From contig JASAND010007463.1 of assembly GCA_030248195.1 (NCBI GenBank), positions 1 to 64,000 of the forward strand: DNA of 64,000 bases, in the 5' to 3' direction. Within the stretch, counting starts at the first letter, position 1; every line of letters starts with the position of its first letter. This DNA comes from Trissonchulus latispiculum. Taxonomy: Eukaryota; Nematoda; Enoplea; Enoplida; Ironidae. A program made the translations under genes and the position numbers. This document shows, piece by piece, positions 35,719 through 46,500 of this stretch. The notes below the pieces were generated by a model that saw nothing but the letters and a program-made list of their open reading frames with translations, did not search any database and was not told the DNA's origin.

Positions 35719-35921
35719 GGTGGTGATTCCCTTTGGTCACATAAGTTTGCACCATTACTACCCAGTCATTACTTGGAGTTAAGAAGCCTTTTTTGAAATA
35801 GAATTTTTGAATCGGGATTGCGCGGAGGGTGTTCGAGCGTTAAAAGAACGTATTTCGGAAAGTTTCGTCAAATTTCATCTTGATCCCAACCAACAATATG
35901 TGCCCAAAAGGAATCACCACC
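35719..35921. mobile_element. Short TTAA-flanked MITE
   Basis: 203 bp from GGTGGTGATTCCCTTTGG to GGAATCACCACC, with TTAA on both sides (35715-35718 and 35922-35925). One subterminal region carries GTCACATAAGTTTGCACC (A type) and the other GGGCACATATTGTT in reverse complement (B type). It is therefore a deletion derivative containing both ends of the larger family. TTAA insertion is typical of piggyBac or Kolobok superfamilies. Confidence 0.8.
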
Positions 35922-36009
35922 TTAACCGAGAATATGTATAATCGAGAATTGCTTTACCGATAATTGCTTAACCGAGAAAGTTCGTTAACAGACCTGAACT
36001 AAATGATGA

Positions 36010-36266
36010 GCGCTTTTGGCATCTGCGCTTGGGGCTTGGAGTGTCGAAAGATGCTGTGCTCCCCTACCTTGCGTATGAGCAGTTAATGGATGTCTTACTA
36101 CCGGAGCCGAAAGGGCAAGTCTCCTCCAGCTTCTCCATTGTGGGACAGCATTCAGGCGACGAAGTGAGAGTTATCCTAGCTATGACTGATGGGGAGAGAC
36201 AAATTTTAGCGCCCTCATATAGCCTCTAGGCTGAGTAGCCTGGCAATAACAACAACAACAACAACA
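36010..36266 (+). mobile_element. 5'-truncated LINE 3' end with (AAC)n tail
   Basis: An open frame (QLMDVLLPEPKGQVSSSFSI region, ending LAPSYSL and a stop at about 36229) is followed by a short 3' UTR and an (AAC)n tail. The sequence CTAAATGATGA occurs immediately before (about 35999-36009) and immediately after the tail (about 36267-36277), an 11-bp target-site duplication. Truncation, tail and duplication together indicate target-primed reverse transcription. The clade is not identified. Confidence 0.7.
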
Positions 36267-36589
36267 ACTAAATGATGACTGTCTGAATTTACATAATATA
36301 ATAATAGCAATATGTAATTTTAAAGGTGTAATTATTAAGTATGTAATTTGTGTTTGTTACTGTTTCATGTTTCATGTTTTCTGTTTCATCAATGTGATTG
36401 TAAATAGGTTTTACGATTTAACCTCATTTTTCCAATTAGCGAATTACAAATATTAACAAGGGAGATTAACTGTATGGTTGTATGTTGGCAGGACACACAA
36501 ATTTATTCATACTATATTATTCCCCAGGATTCTTGCATGCATAAATAAATTAAGACAACGACAAATTAAGATAAAATTGTTTCATTGAA

Positions 36590-36780
36590 TTTCCGGCCCG
36601 GGCCGGGTTTTAGTTGATTTTTGACCCAAGAGATAAAACTTTTATTTAGTGAAAACCCGGCCCAAAATATAAAATTATAAATTCGGGCCGGGTTTTAGTG
36701 GATTTCCGGCCCGGCAGGGTTTTAGAGAGTTATGGCCCGGCCTCGGGCCGGGACGGGCCGGGCCGGCTTTTAGAGACCCC
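36590..36780. mobile_element. GGCCCGG-rich transposon fragment
   Basis: Repeated GGCCCGGCC/CCGGGCC blocks alternating with GGGTTTTAG(T/A)G segments and ending in CGGCTTTTAGAGACCCCC. The pattern resembles ends of hAT-like elements, but boundaries and duplications are not clear. It abuts and appears to truncate the Penelope-like remnant. Confidence 0.4.
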
Positions 36781-36794
36781 CCATATAAAAGCAT

Positions 36795-37980
36795 AATTTT
36801 GAGAAGCTTTATCTACTCTGGTTATTACGTAATTACGTTTCAGGTGTACCAATTCTGAGTGAGAATAAGTACACTCTTCAATTGGATTATAAGAAAATTT
36901 TACGGCAGTAATTTCTTTTTGTACTTCCATTAATACAGTTTTAATCCAATCATAATAACAGTCAATATCTTTTTAATTAAACTTCTGAACATAATTACAC
37001 AATCCAGTTTCAATTCTTTGGTAAAGCTTAGGTTTGGGTAAACGAAATTTAGTACCTTTATCAAGCAACCACCTTAAATTATTATCCTTTAACAATTTCT
37101 GTTGAACCTGTTAAAACGTGCCCATAGTGAGAATTAACAAACTTTGAATTATTGCAATTGCAATAATTTTGTGCATTATCCAAATCAACCTTCAACGCAA
37201 ATTCTTTATAATTGAATATTTTGCTAGAAAAATGCTTATCATAAAGGAAAATAGTCTGAAGACAACTTTTCTTTATGTTAGGTTCAAACGGCCATTCTCT
37301 CTGACAACAGCAGAATTAAAAATTTTACTGAAATTGATTTTGTCCATGCATTTGTTGCAAAATTGTAGAAATAATTTGGGTTTATTTTCTTTTGCTTTGT
37401 CAATTTTATTACGGCTATCAATTTTATATCTCAATAAATCCTTTATAATTTCATCAAGTTGAAGAGTGTTTCTATGCAAAACATGTAACCAAAGTTTATT
37501 TGTTTCAGTCTTAATATTTAAGCTTAATATTTTGCTGACAATTTGCTCCTTTAGGCCAATTGCAATAAATGAGCAATAAATATTGTAACCAATAAATACA
37601 TAAAGATGAATTTCCTTTATAAATTCACCTTCATTAAAGCTATTATTTGTTTTCCGTTTAATGCAACGTTTTTTACTTCTTTTACTACCATATTTTATTC
37701 GTTTGTTAAAATTACTGAAAATAGACTATCCGTATAATTCACCTCTCATGGTTTCGTTTAAACCATATGAGTATTTAGTTTTTAATTCTTTCATCCAGAA
37801 TGCTTCTCTTATTAGTCTATTTTCTTTATCAATTTTAATGTCACCAGAACTTTGTAATTGTTCTAAAATTTAACAAAAAAGTTTTAATTTAACAGAAAAA
37901 GTTTTACATTTAGAACATCTAAAGTGTTGTAATATGTATTTAGAAGATTCAATAGATCATCTGTGCTGGCCTATTCTGAT
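36795..37980 (-). pseudogene. Decayed Penelope-like retroelement fragment
   Basis: Reading the minus strand from 37980 down, broken frames give CSKCKTFSVK, then AFWMKELKTKYSYGLNE, then basic sequence (KRIKYGSKRSKKRCIKR), then FLQFCNKCMDKINFS, and finally NYVITRVDKASQNYAFIWG. The W(M/I)K.L.T.YPYGLN segment followed by a V(I/V)..(A/V)DKAS.N..F segment is, from memory of the family, the N-terminal-to-RT order of Neptune-type Penelope-like elements. Several stops and frameshifts interrupt it, and the catalytic RT part is missing beyond 36795. It is a non-functional remnant. Confidence 0.5.
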
Positions 37981-38046
37981 GGTAGTAATTGGTAAATAGT
38001 TACTGAAGAACTGCCGCTAGCATATTAGTCTGGGCTGGGCAGTTTC

Positions 38047-38117
38047 CGCGAATATGGGTTGTTCAGAGAGGCTGGTCCATATTAGTGCGCTTTTAACCTA
38101 GTCCTGTGTCCGCTTAT
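38047..38117. repeat. Dispersed repeat shared with the 63.5-kb MITE
   Basis: CGCGAATATGGGTTGTTCAG followed by GCTGGTCCATATTAGTGCGC occurs here and again at about 63665-63730 with few differences. At 63.6 kb it lies inside a bounded MITE, so this is likely a fragment of the same family. Confidence 0.65.
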
Positions 38118-40922
38118 GGTGGTGATTCCCTTTGGTCACATAAAGTTTGCACCATTATTACTCATTCATTACTTGGAGTTAAGAAGCCATTTTTATATCA
38201 AACTGCAGCTTGACATTTTCTCTTTTTAATGCATACGATGAAACTAATGTTGCTTTTCTAAAATATTTTTAACACATTTTAGAAGAAGTATAATCTTTCA
38301 GATTTTTTGCAGACTCAAGTAAATTTTTTCGCGAGACATCGGTTATATCATTCGATACCTCCATCAAATAGCTGGGGACGATTTTTTATTTATTGTGAAT
38401 AACTCTTCGTTATACAGAAATAACCTGGAATGTGTGCGTAACCAAATCCAAATAGTCCAAATTTGTCAAGCGATTACTTTAGCTAGAAAGCAGTAATCGG
38501 GGCAACTAAAAAATCGACCCTGGGTATATTTGTGCAGAACACATCTATTAAGTAGCAGCCCTCCAGCTTGCATGGTGAGTGCTCCACAATCTTTGGAAAC
38601 AAATTGGTAGTGTTTCTGCAAAAACTACATTTTTATGAAAGCAGCCTACAGTATAGCAGTTGGAGGACGATCGTGTGTGGGTTAATTTGTCCCTATGAGA
38701 CCTTCAGATCGACGCCCTTAGTTTGATTTTACAGCTTGCATAGTTCGAGAAATCATGGATTATTTGATTTCTGCAAAACTGACAAGTTTTCGACGTCAAA
38801 ACAAGAAAATCGGCTTATCTCACGGTACAGAAAAGCTAGAGTGTTGCTTTGAAAAGCAAAAATATGAAGCTCAACGAAATCTTTCGAATCAATATAGTCA
38901 TAACTGTATAGTTGCTGCCGAACATTTAGAAATTGGGAAAAACCGCCCTGACCGGAAACCTCGAATTTTTGAATCGGCATTGCGCGGAGGGTGTTAGAAC
39001 CCTAAAAGAACGTATTTTGGAAAATACGTTCTTTTTGGTACGTTTTCTGATTCCTTTTGGGCACACATTGTTATTTGGCGGCGTAAACCAAGATGAAATT
39101 TGATGAAACTTTCCAAAATAAGTTCTTTTAGCGTTCTAACACCCTCCGCGCAATCCCGATTAAAAAATTCGAGATTTCCGGTCAGAGTAGATTTTCCCAA
39201 TTTCTGAACGTTTGGCAGCCTGCTATACAGCTATGACTATATTCATTCGAAAGATCTCATTGAGCTTCACATTTTTGCTTTGTAAAGCAAGTTTCTAGAT
39301 TTTCTCTACCGTGAGATATAGCTGATTTTCTTGTTTTGGCGTCGAAAACTTGTCATTTTGCAGAAATCAAATAATCCAACATTTCTTGAACTACGCAAGC
39401 CGTAAAATCAAACTAAGCGCGTCGATCTGAAGGTCTCATAGGGACAAATTAACCCACGCATGATCGTCTTCCAACTGCTATCCTGTAGGCTGCTATCATA
39501 AAAATGTAGTTTTTGCAGAAACACGACCAATTTTTTCCAAAGATTGTGGAGCATTCAACGTGCAAGCTGGAGGGCCGCTACTTAACAAATGTGTTGTTCA
39601 TAAATATACCCAGGGACGATTTTTTAGTTGCCCCGATTGCTGCTTTCTAGCTAAAGTAATCGCTTGACAAATTTGGAAAAAGTAGGCAAAATACAGGTTA
39701 CGTGCACATTTCAGCTTATTTCTCTAAAACGAAGAGCGATTTCACAATAAATAAAAAATCGTCCCAGCTATTTGATGGAGGTATCGAACGATATAACCGA
39801 AGTCTCGCGAAAAAATTTACTTGAGTCTACAAAAATTCTGGAAAATTATACTTCTTCTAAAATGTGTTAAAAATATTTTAAAAGGCAAACATTAGTTTCG
39901 TGCCATGCATTAAAAAGAGAAAATGTCAAGCTACATTTTGATATAACAAGCAGAAGTTGTGTGCAAAATATTTGTTGGCAGGCTAGGAGCGTACCTTTAG
40001 CAAAGTTAATGCCGGCTACGCAGCTAAGACTATTTCTCGTTGTGATTTGCATCAGTATCTTCAGATTACTCCATCTTTAGTGTTTTTTATATTTTGGAAT
40101 TCTGTAATATAACCGACTGAAGCCGGGGTTAGTTTTTTATAGCATGAACCTAACTTCACTTAGAATTTACAGATTATGTATGTCCTGGTTTTCTGTAGAA
40201 CAGTTCTGTTTATAAATGGACAGGCTCACTATGTTATCTTACAAACTATACTATCACCGGTCACGAAACAATATAAGCTGTAAGAGCACTGAATCAGCAG
40301 TTAACTCAACCTTGGGCTAATATAGAGCCCCGGCTAGCCAGAGCCCCTAATTGTCAATCTTGGTCAAAAGAAAGATTGACTTAATTTGTTACAATTTTAC
40401 AACATAATTGCTTTATAACCAGGCAATTTCGATTTTCAAACGCGAAAGCAAATGCCCAGCTACAAAGAAACGGAGATATCAATCCATTTACGACAACCGT
40501 TAGCAATACCTCCACAAACACTAAGCAACACAATTTTTTCCACTTTTTCCTTCTTATCATTAATAGAAACAGTAATTGCAAAGACTGCCTGTGTGCTCAC
40601 AAAATTGAACTGTAGGCGTTAGCATCTAATTTGCATACGGCAGCGAAGGAAAAGAGACATGTCAGATCCAAATTCTAGCTTGCGAAATTATGTATATGTG
40701 AAAGTAGCAATCATTGTAGCAAACCCCCCTATATATTCAACACAAAGCCTTTTCAGATGACTACAACTGTAGTGTGTGTGTGTGTGGAGAGAAAACTGCA
40801 CACAGAATAATGTATAATAGCCGGCCTAGCTGAGGCGTAGCCGGAAAAATGGCTTCTTAACTCCAAGTAATGAATGAGTGATAATGGTGCAAATTTTATG
40901 TGACCAAAGGGAATCACCACCT
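38118..40922. mobile_element. Large head-to-head inverted pair of TTAA-family elements
   Basis: The left half (38118-39020) starts GGTGGTGATTCCCTTTGGTC. The right half (about 39025-39947 plus 40853-40922) is its inverted counterpart, ending CCAAAGGGAATCACCACC before TTAA. The junction near 39005-39035 contains AACGTATTTTGG / AATACGTTC in mirror. The right half is interrupted by about 900 bp of unrelated DNA. Frames within it are mirror artefacts. Confidence 0.7.
39948..40852. mobile_element. Insertion inside the TTAA-family element
   Basis: Interrupts TTTTGATATAAAAATGGC, which is continuous in other copies. Its ends carry GCCGGCTACGC-type sequence in opposite orientations (near 40010 and 40833), suggesting a further inverted-repeat element. 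No coding capacity seen. Confidence 0.4.
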
Positions 40923-40969
40923 TAAAACTATAGTTTCCTTTGCGGGGTACCCATAGGTGTCGTGTAACC

Positions 40970-42025
40970 GGGACTTGGGTTGGGGTGGGGGAGGCCCCTC
41001 CCCATAGGTGTAATTGGGGGGGGGGGGGTAACCCCCCTCAGCCATTTTTTCAAACCCCCCAGAAATTTTTGGGGGGCCACCGCCCCCCCCCCCAACGGGG
41101 GGGGGGGGGGGGGGGGTCACTCGTCAGTCGCGCCGAAGGCGCGAAATTTGGGCCAAAAATGGGGCATTTTTAGGGTAAATTTGGCAAAATTTTTTAAAAA
41201 AGTCCAAATTTTTGGCTTAACGTGTTTTTTATCGCGAGAAATACACGTTTTTAACGGTTTTATGGACTTCTAGACTCCATATTGACCTTATTCTGGACTC
41301 AGAAGCATGTTGGCAATCAAATTTTCGAGTTTAAAAACACTGTCTAATGTTAAAATTACTTAATGATTTCATGTTTTTCGGTATTAGCAATGGCTGAAAA
41401 TGCGATTTTTGGCATAAAAATATAAAAATTTTTTTGGGGGTGGTTGGGGGGGCTCTAAAAACGGGGCCCCCCAAAATTCCGGGGGAGGGGGGCCCCCCCA
41501 ACCCAAATCCCCGTTACACCTATGCCCCTCCCCCCAAATTTTGGGGGCGAGCCCCCTTTTTAGACCTCCCCCATACCCCCCAAACCCCCCCAAACCTCCC
41601 CCAAAAAAGTTTTTCAATTGTTATGCCAAAAATCGCATTTTCAGCCATTGCTAATGCCAAAAAACATCCAACCATTAACTAATTTTAACAGACAGGGCCT
41701 TTAAACTCGAAAACTTGATTGCCAGCATGTTTCTGATTCCAAAATAGGGTCAATATTGAGTAAAAAAGTCCATACAACTTTTGAAAACGTGTATTTCACG
41801 CAATAATGAACACTTTAAGCCAAAAAATTTGGACATTTTTGAAAAATTATGCAAAATTTACCCTAAGAATATCCGATTTTTGGCCAATTTTTCCCGCCTT
41901 TGGCGCGACTAAACCCCCCCCCCCCAAGTTGGGGGGGGGGCCGGGGCCCCCAAAAATTTTTGGGGGTGGTTTGTAAAAATGGCTTGGGGGGTTACCCCCC
42001 CAAATCTCCCCCAATTCACCTACAT
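40970..42025. mobile_element. G/C-run palindrome, about 1.06 kb
   Basis: The left arm (about 40970-41480) and right arm (about 41500-42025) are diverged inverted copies. Landmarks include GGCAAAATTTTTTAAAAAAG versus its counterpart near 41850, and TAGCAATGGCTGAAAATGCG versus its counterpart near 41632-41651. Many runs of 7 or more G or C occur. CATAGGTGTAA-type motifs recur (near 41003 and, inverted, 41513). Frames here are glycine/proline compositional artefacts. Confidence 0.65.
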
Positions 42026-42453
42026 ATGGGGGCATTTGCATTTTTTGGCCATTTTTTGAAATTTCTGAGGTCCGAATTCTGGGGGGCACTGGTGTACCAC
42101 CTGTTTGGGTTGTGGGGGGGGGTAAAAAGTCTAAATCTGGTTGGGGGGGGGATGGGGAAAAATCGGAAATTTTAAAAAAACTACCCAAACTGTACCCAAA
42201 GTTTTTTCAGCTAAAAATAGCCTTTTTTGGACATAAAATCGACTATTTTCGACATAAATCTAATAAAAACCACTCGTATTGCGTTTTAAAACCTATTTTT
42301 TAGCTTTTTTGACTGTTTCTAGAATTTTCTAAAATTCTAAAAATCTAAGTTTCTAAAATTGCCAGAATTTTTGCAAAAATTTAGCATTATGTCTCTTGTT
42401 TGGAACCCATTTTAGGGGGGGAGGGGGGTCTGAGCTTGGCTTGGGGGGGAGTA

Positions 42454-43090
42454 GTCGGCACTTATTAGGGGGGGGGGGCGATTTTTTCGCCTTGGTCCCC
42501 CCTTAATGTTCGAAAAAATTTTTTGTCTCCGATTTGGCTGAGAAGTTGCCCTTAGGGTAAATCGAGGTCGCTGATTTCAAAAATCGAATCGAGAGATCGA
42601 TCCGATCGATCAGTAGAATCGATTGATCAAAATCGATAAAAAATTTTGACTCCGATTTTTGCGAAAAGTCGCCTGTAATGTAATTCGGCGCCGCTGATTC
42701 CGAATCTGCAGTCGAAATTTCGATCCGAGCTGCCAAAATCGAGTTATTGTAGAATTTTTAAAAAAATCGATGAAAATCGATTTTTGCGGGCGAACAATCG
42801 ATTTTTATGAAATTTCGAGTGCAGATTCGGAATCAGCGGCCCCGAATTACCCTAGGGGCGACTTTTCGCGAAAATCGGAGACAAAAATTTTTTTGATCAA
42901 TTTTGATCGATCGATTCTACTGATCGATCGATCGATCGGATCGATCTCTCGATTCGATTTTTGAAATCAGCGACCTCGATTTACCCTAAGGGCAACTTCT
43001 CAGCCAAATCGGAGACAAAAAATTTTTCGAACCATAAGGGGGGACCAAGGCGAAAAAATCGCCCCCCCCCCCCATCTAAATAAGTGCCGA
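42454..43090. mobile_element. Second palindrome, 637 bp, rich in GATCGATC
   Basis: Ends TCGGCACTTATT and AAATAAGTGCCGA. The arms contain AAATCGGAGACAAAAA, TTTACCCTAAGGGCAACTT and clustered TCGATCGATC on both sides of a centre near 42770. Arms are similar but diverged. It lies about 285 bp upstream of the PSME3IP1-like start codon. Confidence 0.75.
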
Positions 43091-43282
43091 GTAGTCGAGG
43101 TCGGGTATTGGGGGTGGGGGGGTCTGGCCTCTCAGTGGGGGGTGGTCTCACAGGGGGTAAACTGTAGCCTGGTACACCTATGCTGGATGAGGGGTTGGGG
43201 GTGGTGCCCCCATCACATTTCGGAGGTTGGCCAAAATTTACCCCCCCACCCCCAGATCCAAAGTTCCAGGGAAACTATGCTT

Positions 43283-43346
43283 AAAGTTAAAACCTAATGT
43301 CACCCATATTGCATTTTTCATGCTCCATCGGAGCATTTTTATTCTT
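43283..43346. mobile_element. MITE end just upstream of the PSME3IP1-like start codon
   Basis: GTCACCCATATTGCATTTTT and then CATGCTCCATCGGAGCATTT match the right end of the 329-bp MITE at 63515-63843 almost base for base. The outer boundary (ATTCTTG) lies about 28 bases before the ATG at 43375. Confidence 0.75.
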
Positions 43347-43374
43347 GTATCATGTTATAGAATATTTGTAATAA

Positions 43375-43504
43375 ATGTCTGGTGGTGACTTCCGCAGTTT
43401 TGTATCTGAAGGTGAGGTTGAAGAAGCTCGTCGCAAACGGCAACAAGAATGGGAAAAAGTTCGACAGCCTGGAGAACCGGAAAGTATATACGATTATTTT
43501 CTCA

Positions 43505-43543
<39 letters not shown>

Positions 43544-46500
43544 ACGCACCTCATAAAATGTGACTTTTATATATACGTATATGTACTTTTTCTTAGGTTG
43601 TTTTTGTTTTACTGTTGCTGTTTTCTGGCATAATCAATGTGACAGGGACAGCTATATAATGCTGAATCATTCCTCTAAGGACGTATATAGATGTCTATAC
43701 ACCATCGTCTTGGGGGTGAACAGTCAACGAATTGTTGGTTTCCAAGTAATATCGGACCCTGGGGCCCGTTGCATATATAAATGTGATTAGTTGGTTAGTG
43801 TAGCAGTTTTTCGAGTATAATCAGTGCTACGAATGAGTTACGACAATAATTTATATGTCATCTTGAAGCTCTTTGAGCGTTCTAATAAAATCAAAAGTCT
43901 AAATTAAATTACAACCGAAATTGGAGTGATGCCTGCGTAAAAAGTAAACAAATTACGATTGAGTTCAAAATTTTCTTTTGACTGATTGAATCTGTGAGGA
44001 TAATTTAAATACTCTATAATTTTTAATTAAACCACTTCAATAGCTATATACTATATGGTACAAAAAACTCCAAAACAAGGGACTGCACCAGAAGTTTTCC
44101 TCGAAAAACTGCAACACTAATATCGACTAATTTTTATGCAACGGGCCTCCGGAGGTCGGAGGAAGCGCGCACTGGACAGTCAGTGAAAAGAATGAGTCTT
44201 TCCATCTGGATGGTTGCCGACGTACGTATATTGCGTACGGTGCCGACATTTGTTGCATCAATTGCGGTTACGAGATATTTTATCTGCGGAATTACAGCTC
44301 AGAAAGCATTGAAGCCTGAGCCTGCAATACTGGCCAAAATAAAATTGCCGTGTCACTAGCAGAAGTGATATCATGTCAGTGACCTCGTCATTACAGATCG
44401 GTGTGTTAAACTTGCCGTATGTAAACAAAAAGTGCAATCTTAGTGCGATTTTCGCGAAACTTGGCGAAATTGTCCTTGTTTTTCTCGATAATTGTCGATT
44501 TAGTCGTCTTGATAACGACATTCACCCAAGTTTGCGTTAATCGCGTTCAGTTAACGTACTGCGCGAGTTCACATTGTGGAACGATTCTGCTGCGCTGTAC
44601 TGTATATATATTCGTATGCTAGCATTTCGTTTAGAGTTTAGTTCGCTTAATTTTCCTTAGTTGAAATTGACGTTGCAAAAGCTTGAAGTTTTGGGGAAAG
44701 AAGATATAATCTTTGTTATTGATGTTTAGCCGCACCAGAGCCCGAAGTGGATAGTCGTCCTTTGTACGTTCAGCTTCAGGATCAAAAGGAGAAGAAGAAA
44801 TTGGAAATGGAAGAAGCTTCCAGATTAAGTGAGTTTTCTTTATATTTATTTGAGGCTTTTTCTTCATTGACAATACGCTGCACTTTATTTCCTTCTTATT
44901 AACGTGGGCACGCGATCTGTTATGATTGGCCACCCGATTTTCAGTATCGGTGGAAAATATTGTTTATAACCATTTTGCTCTTAGCTTTTAGAACATATTG
45001 TAAGAGGTGTAAATGATGAAGAAGTGGAGTTTTTGGATATGGTGGACTCATTGAAAGCTAAAAATGATAAGCTAATTCGTGAAGAGCAGGATCAAATTTT
45101 GAAAGAAGTTAAGATATCCTTTTCTGCCCATTTTTTTGGTTTCGTGTCTTTCAGTTTTATTGGGAGCTATTCAAATCATTTATACAAGAACCAAAAATGC
45201 TCCTTCGTCGCATGTAAAATACATATGAGTACTCTCAGGCAGGTTGTACAAACACGGAAACTAGCCTGTAAAATGCATATGAGTGGCGTTGAGGTTGTAA
45301 ATTAAGGAAAACAAGTTGCATCGGCTTAACATATGAGCCTGTCCTACAACGAGGCTCGTATTGGCGTCACAGTGCATTGGCTTTCATTTGGTACCAAATT
45401 TGACCACTTTTGATAATTTTCATTTTCGACCCAAAATCGCCTAAGACCCCCACCCCCCATACCCCAGCACAGCACTCTATAGCCACTTTGAGCATGCACT
45501 TTTATGAGAAAAGTTGCTCAGCTCACTTGTGGCTTTCATTTGGTACCAAATTTGACCACTTTTGAAAATTTTCATTTTCGACCCAAAATCGGCTAAGTCC
45601 CCACCCCACCCACCACAGCACTCTACAGCCACTTTGAGCATGCAATTCTATGACAAAAGTTGCTCAGCTCACTTAGGGCTTTCATTTGGTACCAAATTTG
45701 ACCACTTTTGAAAAATTTCATTTTGGACCACCTGACCCCTTACCGACCTGACCCCTCAGACGGTCAAGTGGCGCCAGCCCAGCAAAATGGGTGCTGTGTA
45801 CAGCAAAACGGACCCCGGAAATGAGCTGGGCGCACCAGAAAACCCCTATAGAGAAAGTTTTGAGAGGCCAAGTAGAGCCTAGTATGGACTTCCAGGAAAC
45901 GGTTGCTGACATGACCCTCCAGACGGCAAAGTGGAACCAGCCCGGCAAGATGGATGAGTCGGACGGCAAAACGGACACCGGGAATGAGCTGGGCGCACCA
46001 AAAAAACCCTATAGGCGAAGTTATGAGAGGCCAAGTAGAGCCTAGTATGGGCCTCCAGGTAGCGGTTGCCGACATGACTCTCCAGACGGCAAAGTGGAAC
46101 CAGCCCAGCAACCTGGGCCAGTCGGGCAGCAAAATTGATAGCGGGAATCGATTCTCCGTCCGCAAAAACCTTTGTATGCAAGATTTGAGCCTTCCAGGTC
46201 GTAAAATAAGCGAAAAAAACCAAGTTCAAAGTTGGACCCAAAATTCACCAACTTTGGCAGGCCAGTACCCAAAAATTACGCTCAGGGCCGGAAAATCATA
46301 TAGCAATTGTACGACCCTGATATGTGTCCTATTCAGCCATATAGGCAGTATTGCCCCATATATAGCCCAGTCTGACTTATTACGGCGCCTTTGAAGCATA
46401 CTTTTTGGCCATTTTAGCGTTTTGGCCGATTTTGGCCCCCCGCCAAAAATTTTTTCCGTCTCTGGGAAGCATAGAAACTAGCATATCGGCTTATTTTTGT

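Noticed and set aside
40914..42188. Gly/Pro-rich frames on both strands
   Set aside because: Translation of G and C homopolymer runs in the palindrome; no conserved residues.
45718..46394. Overlapping frames up to 146 codons on both strands
   Set aside because: They lie in a ~163-bp tandem repeat in an intron, and their sequence repeats with the array.
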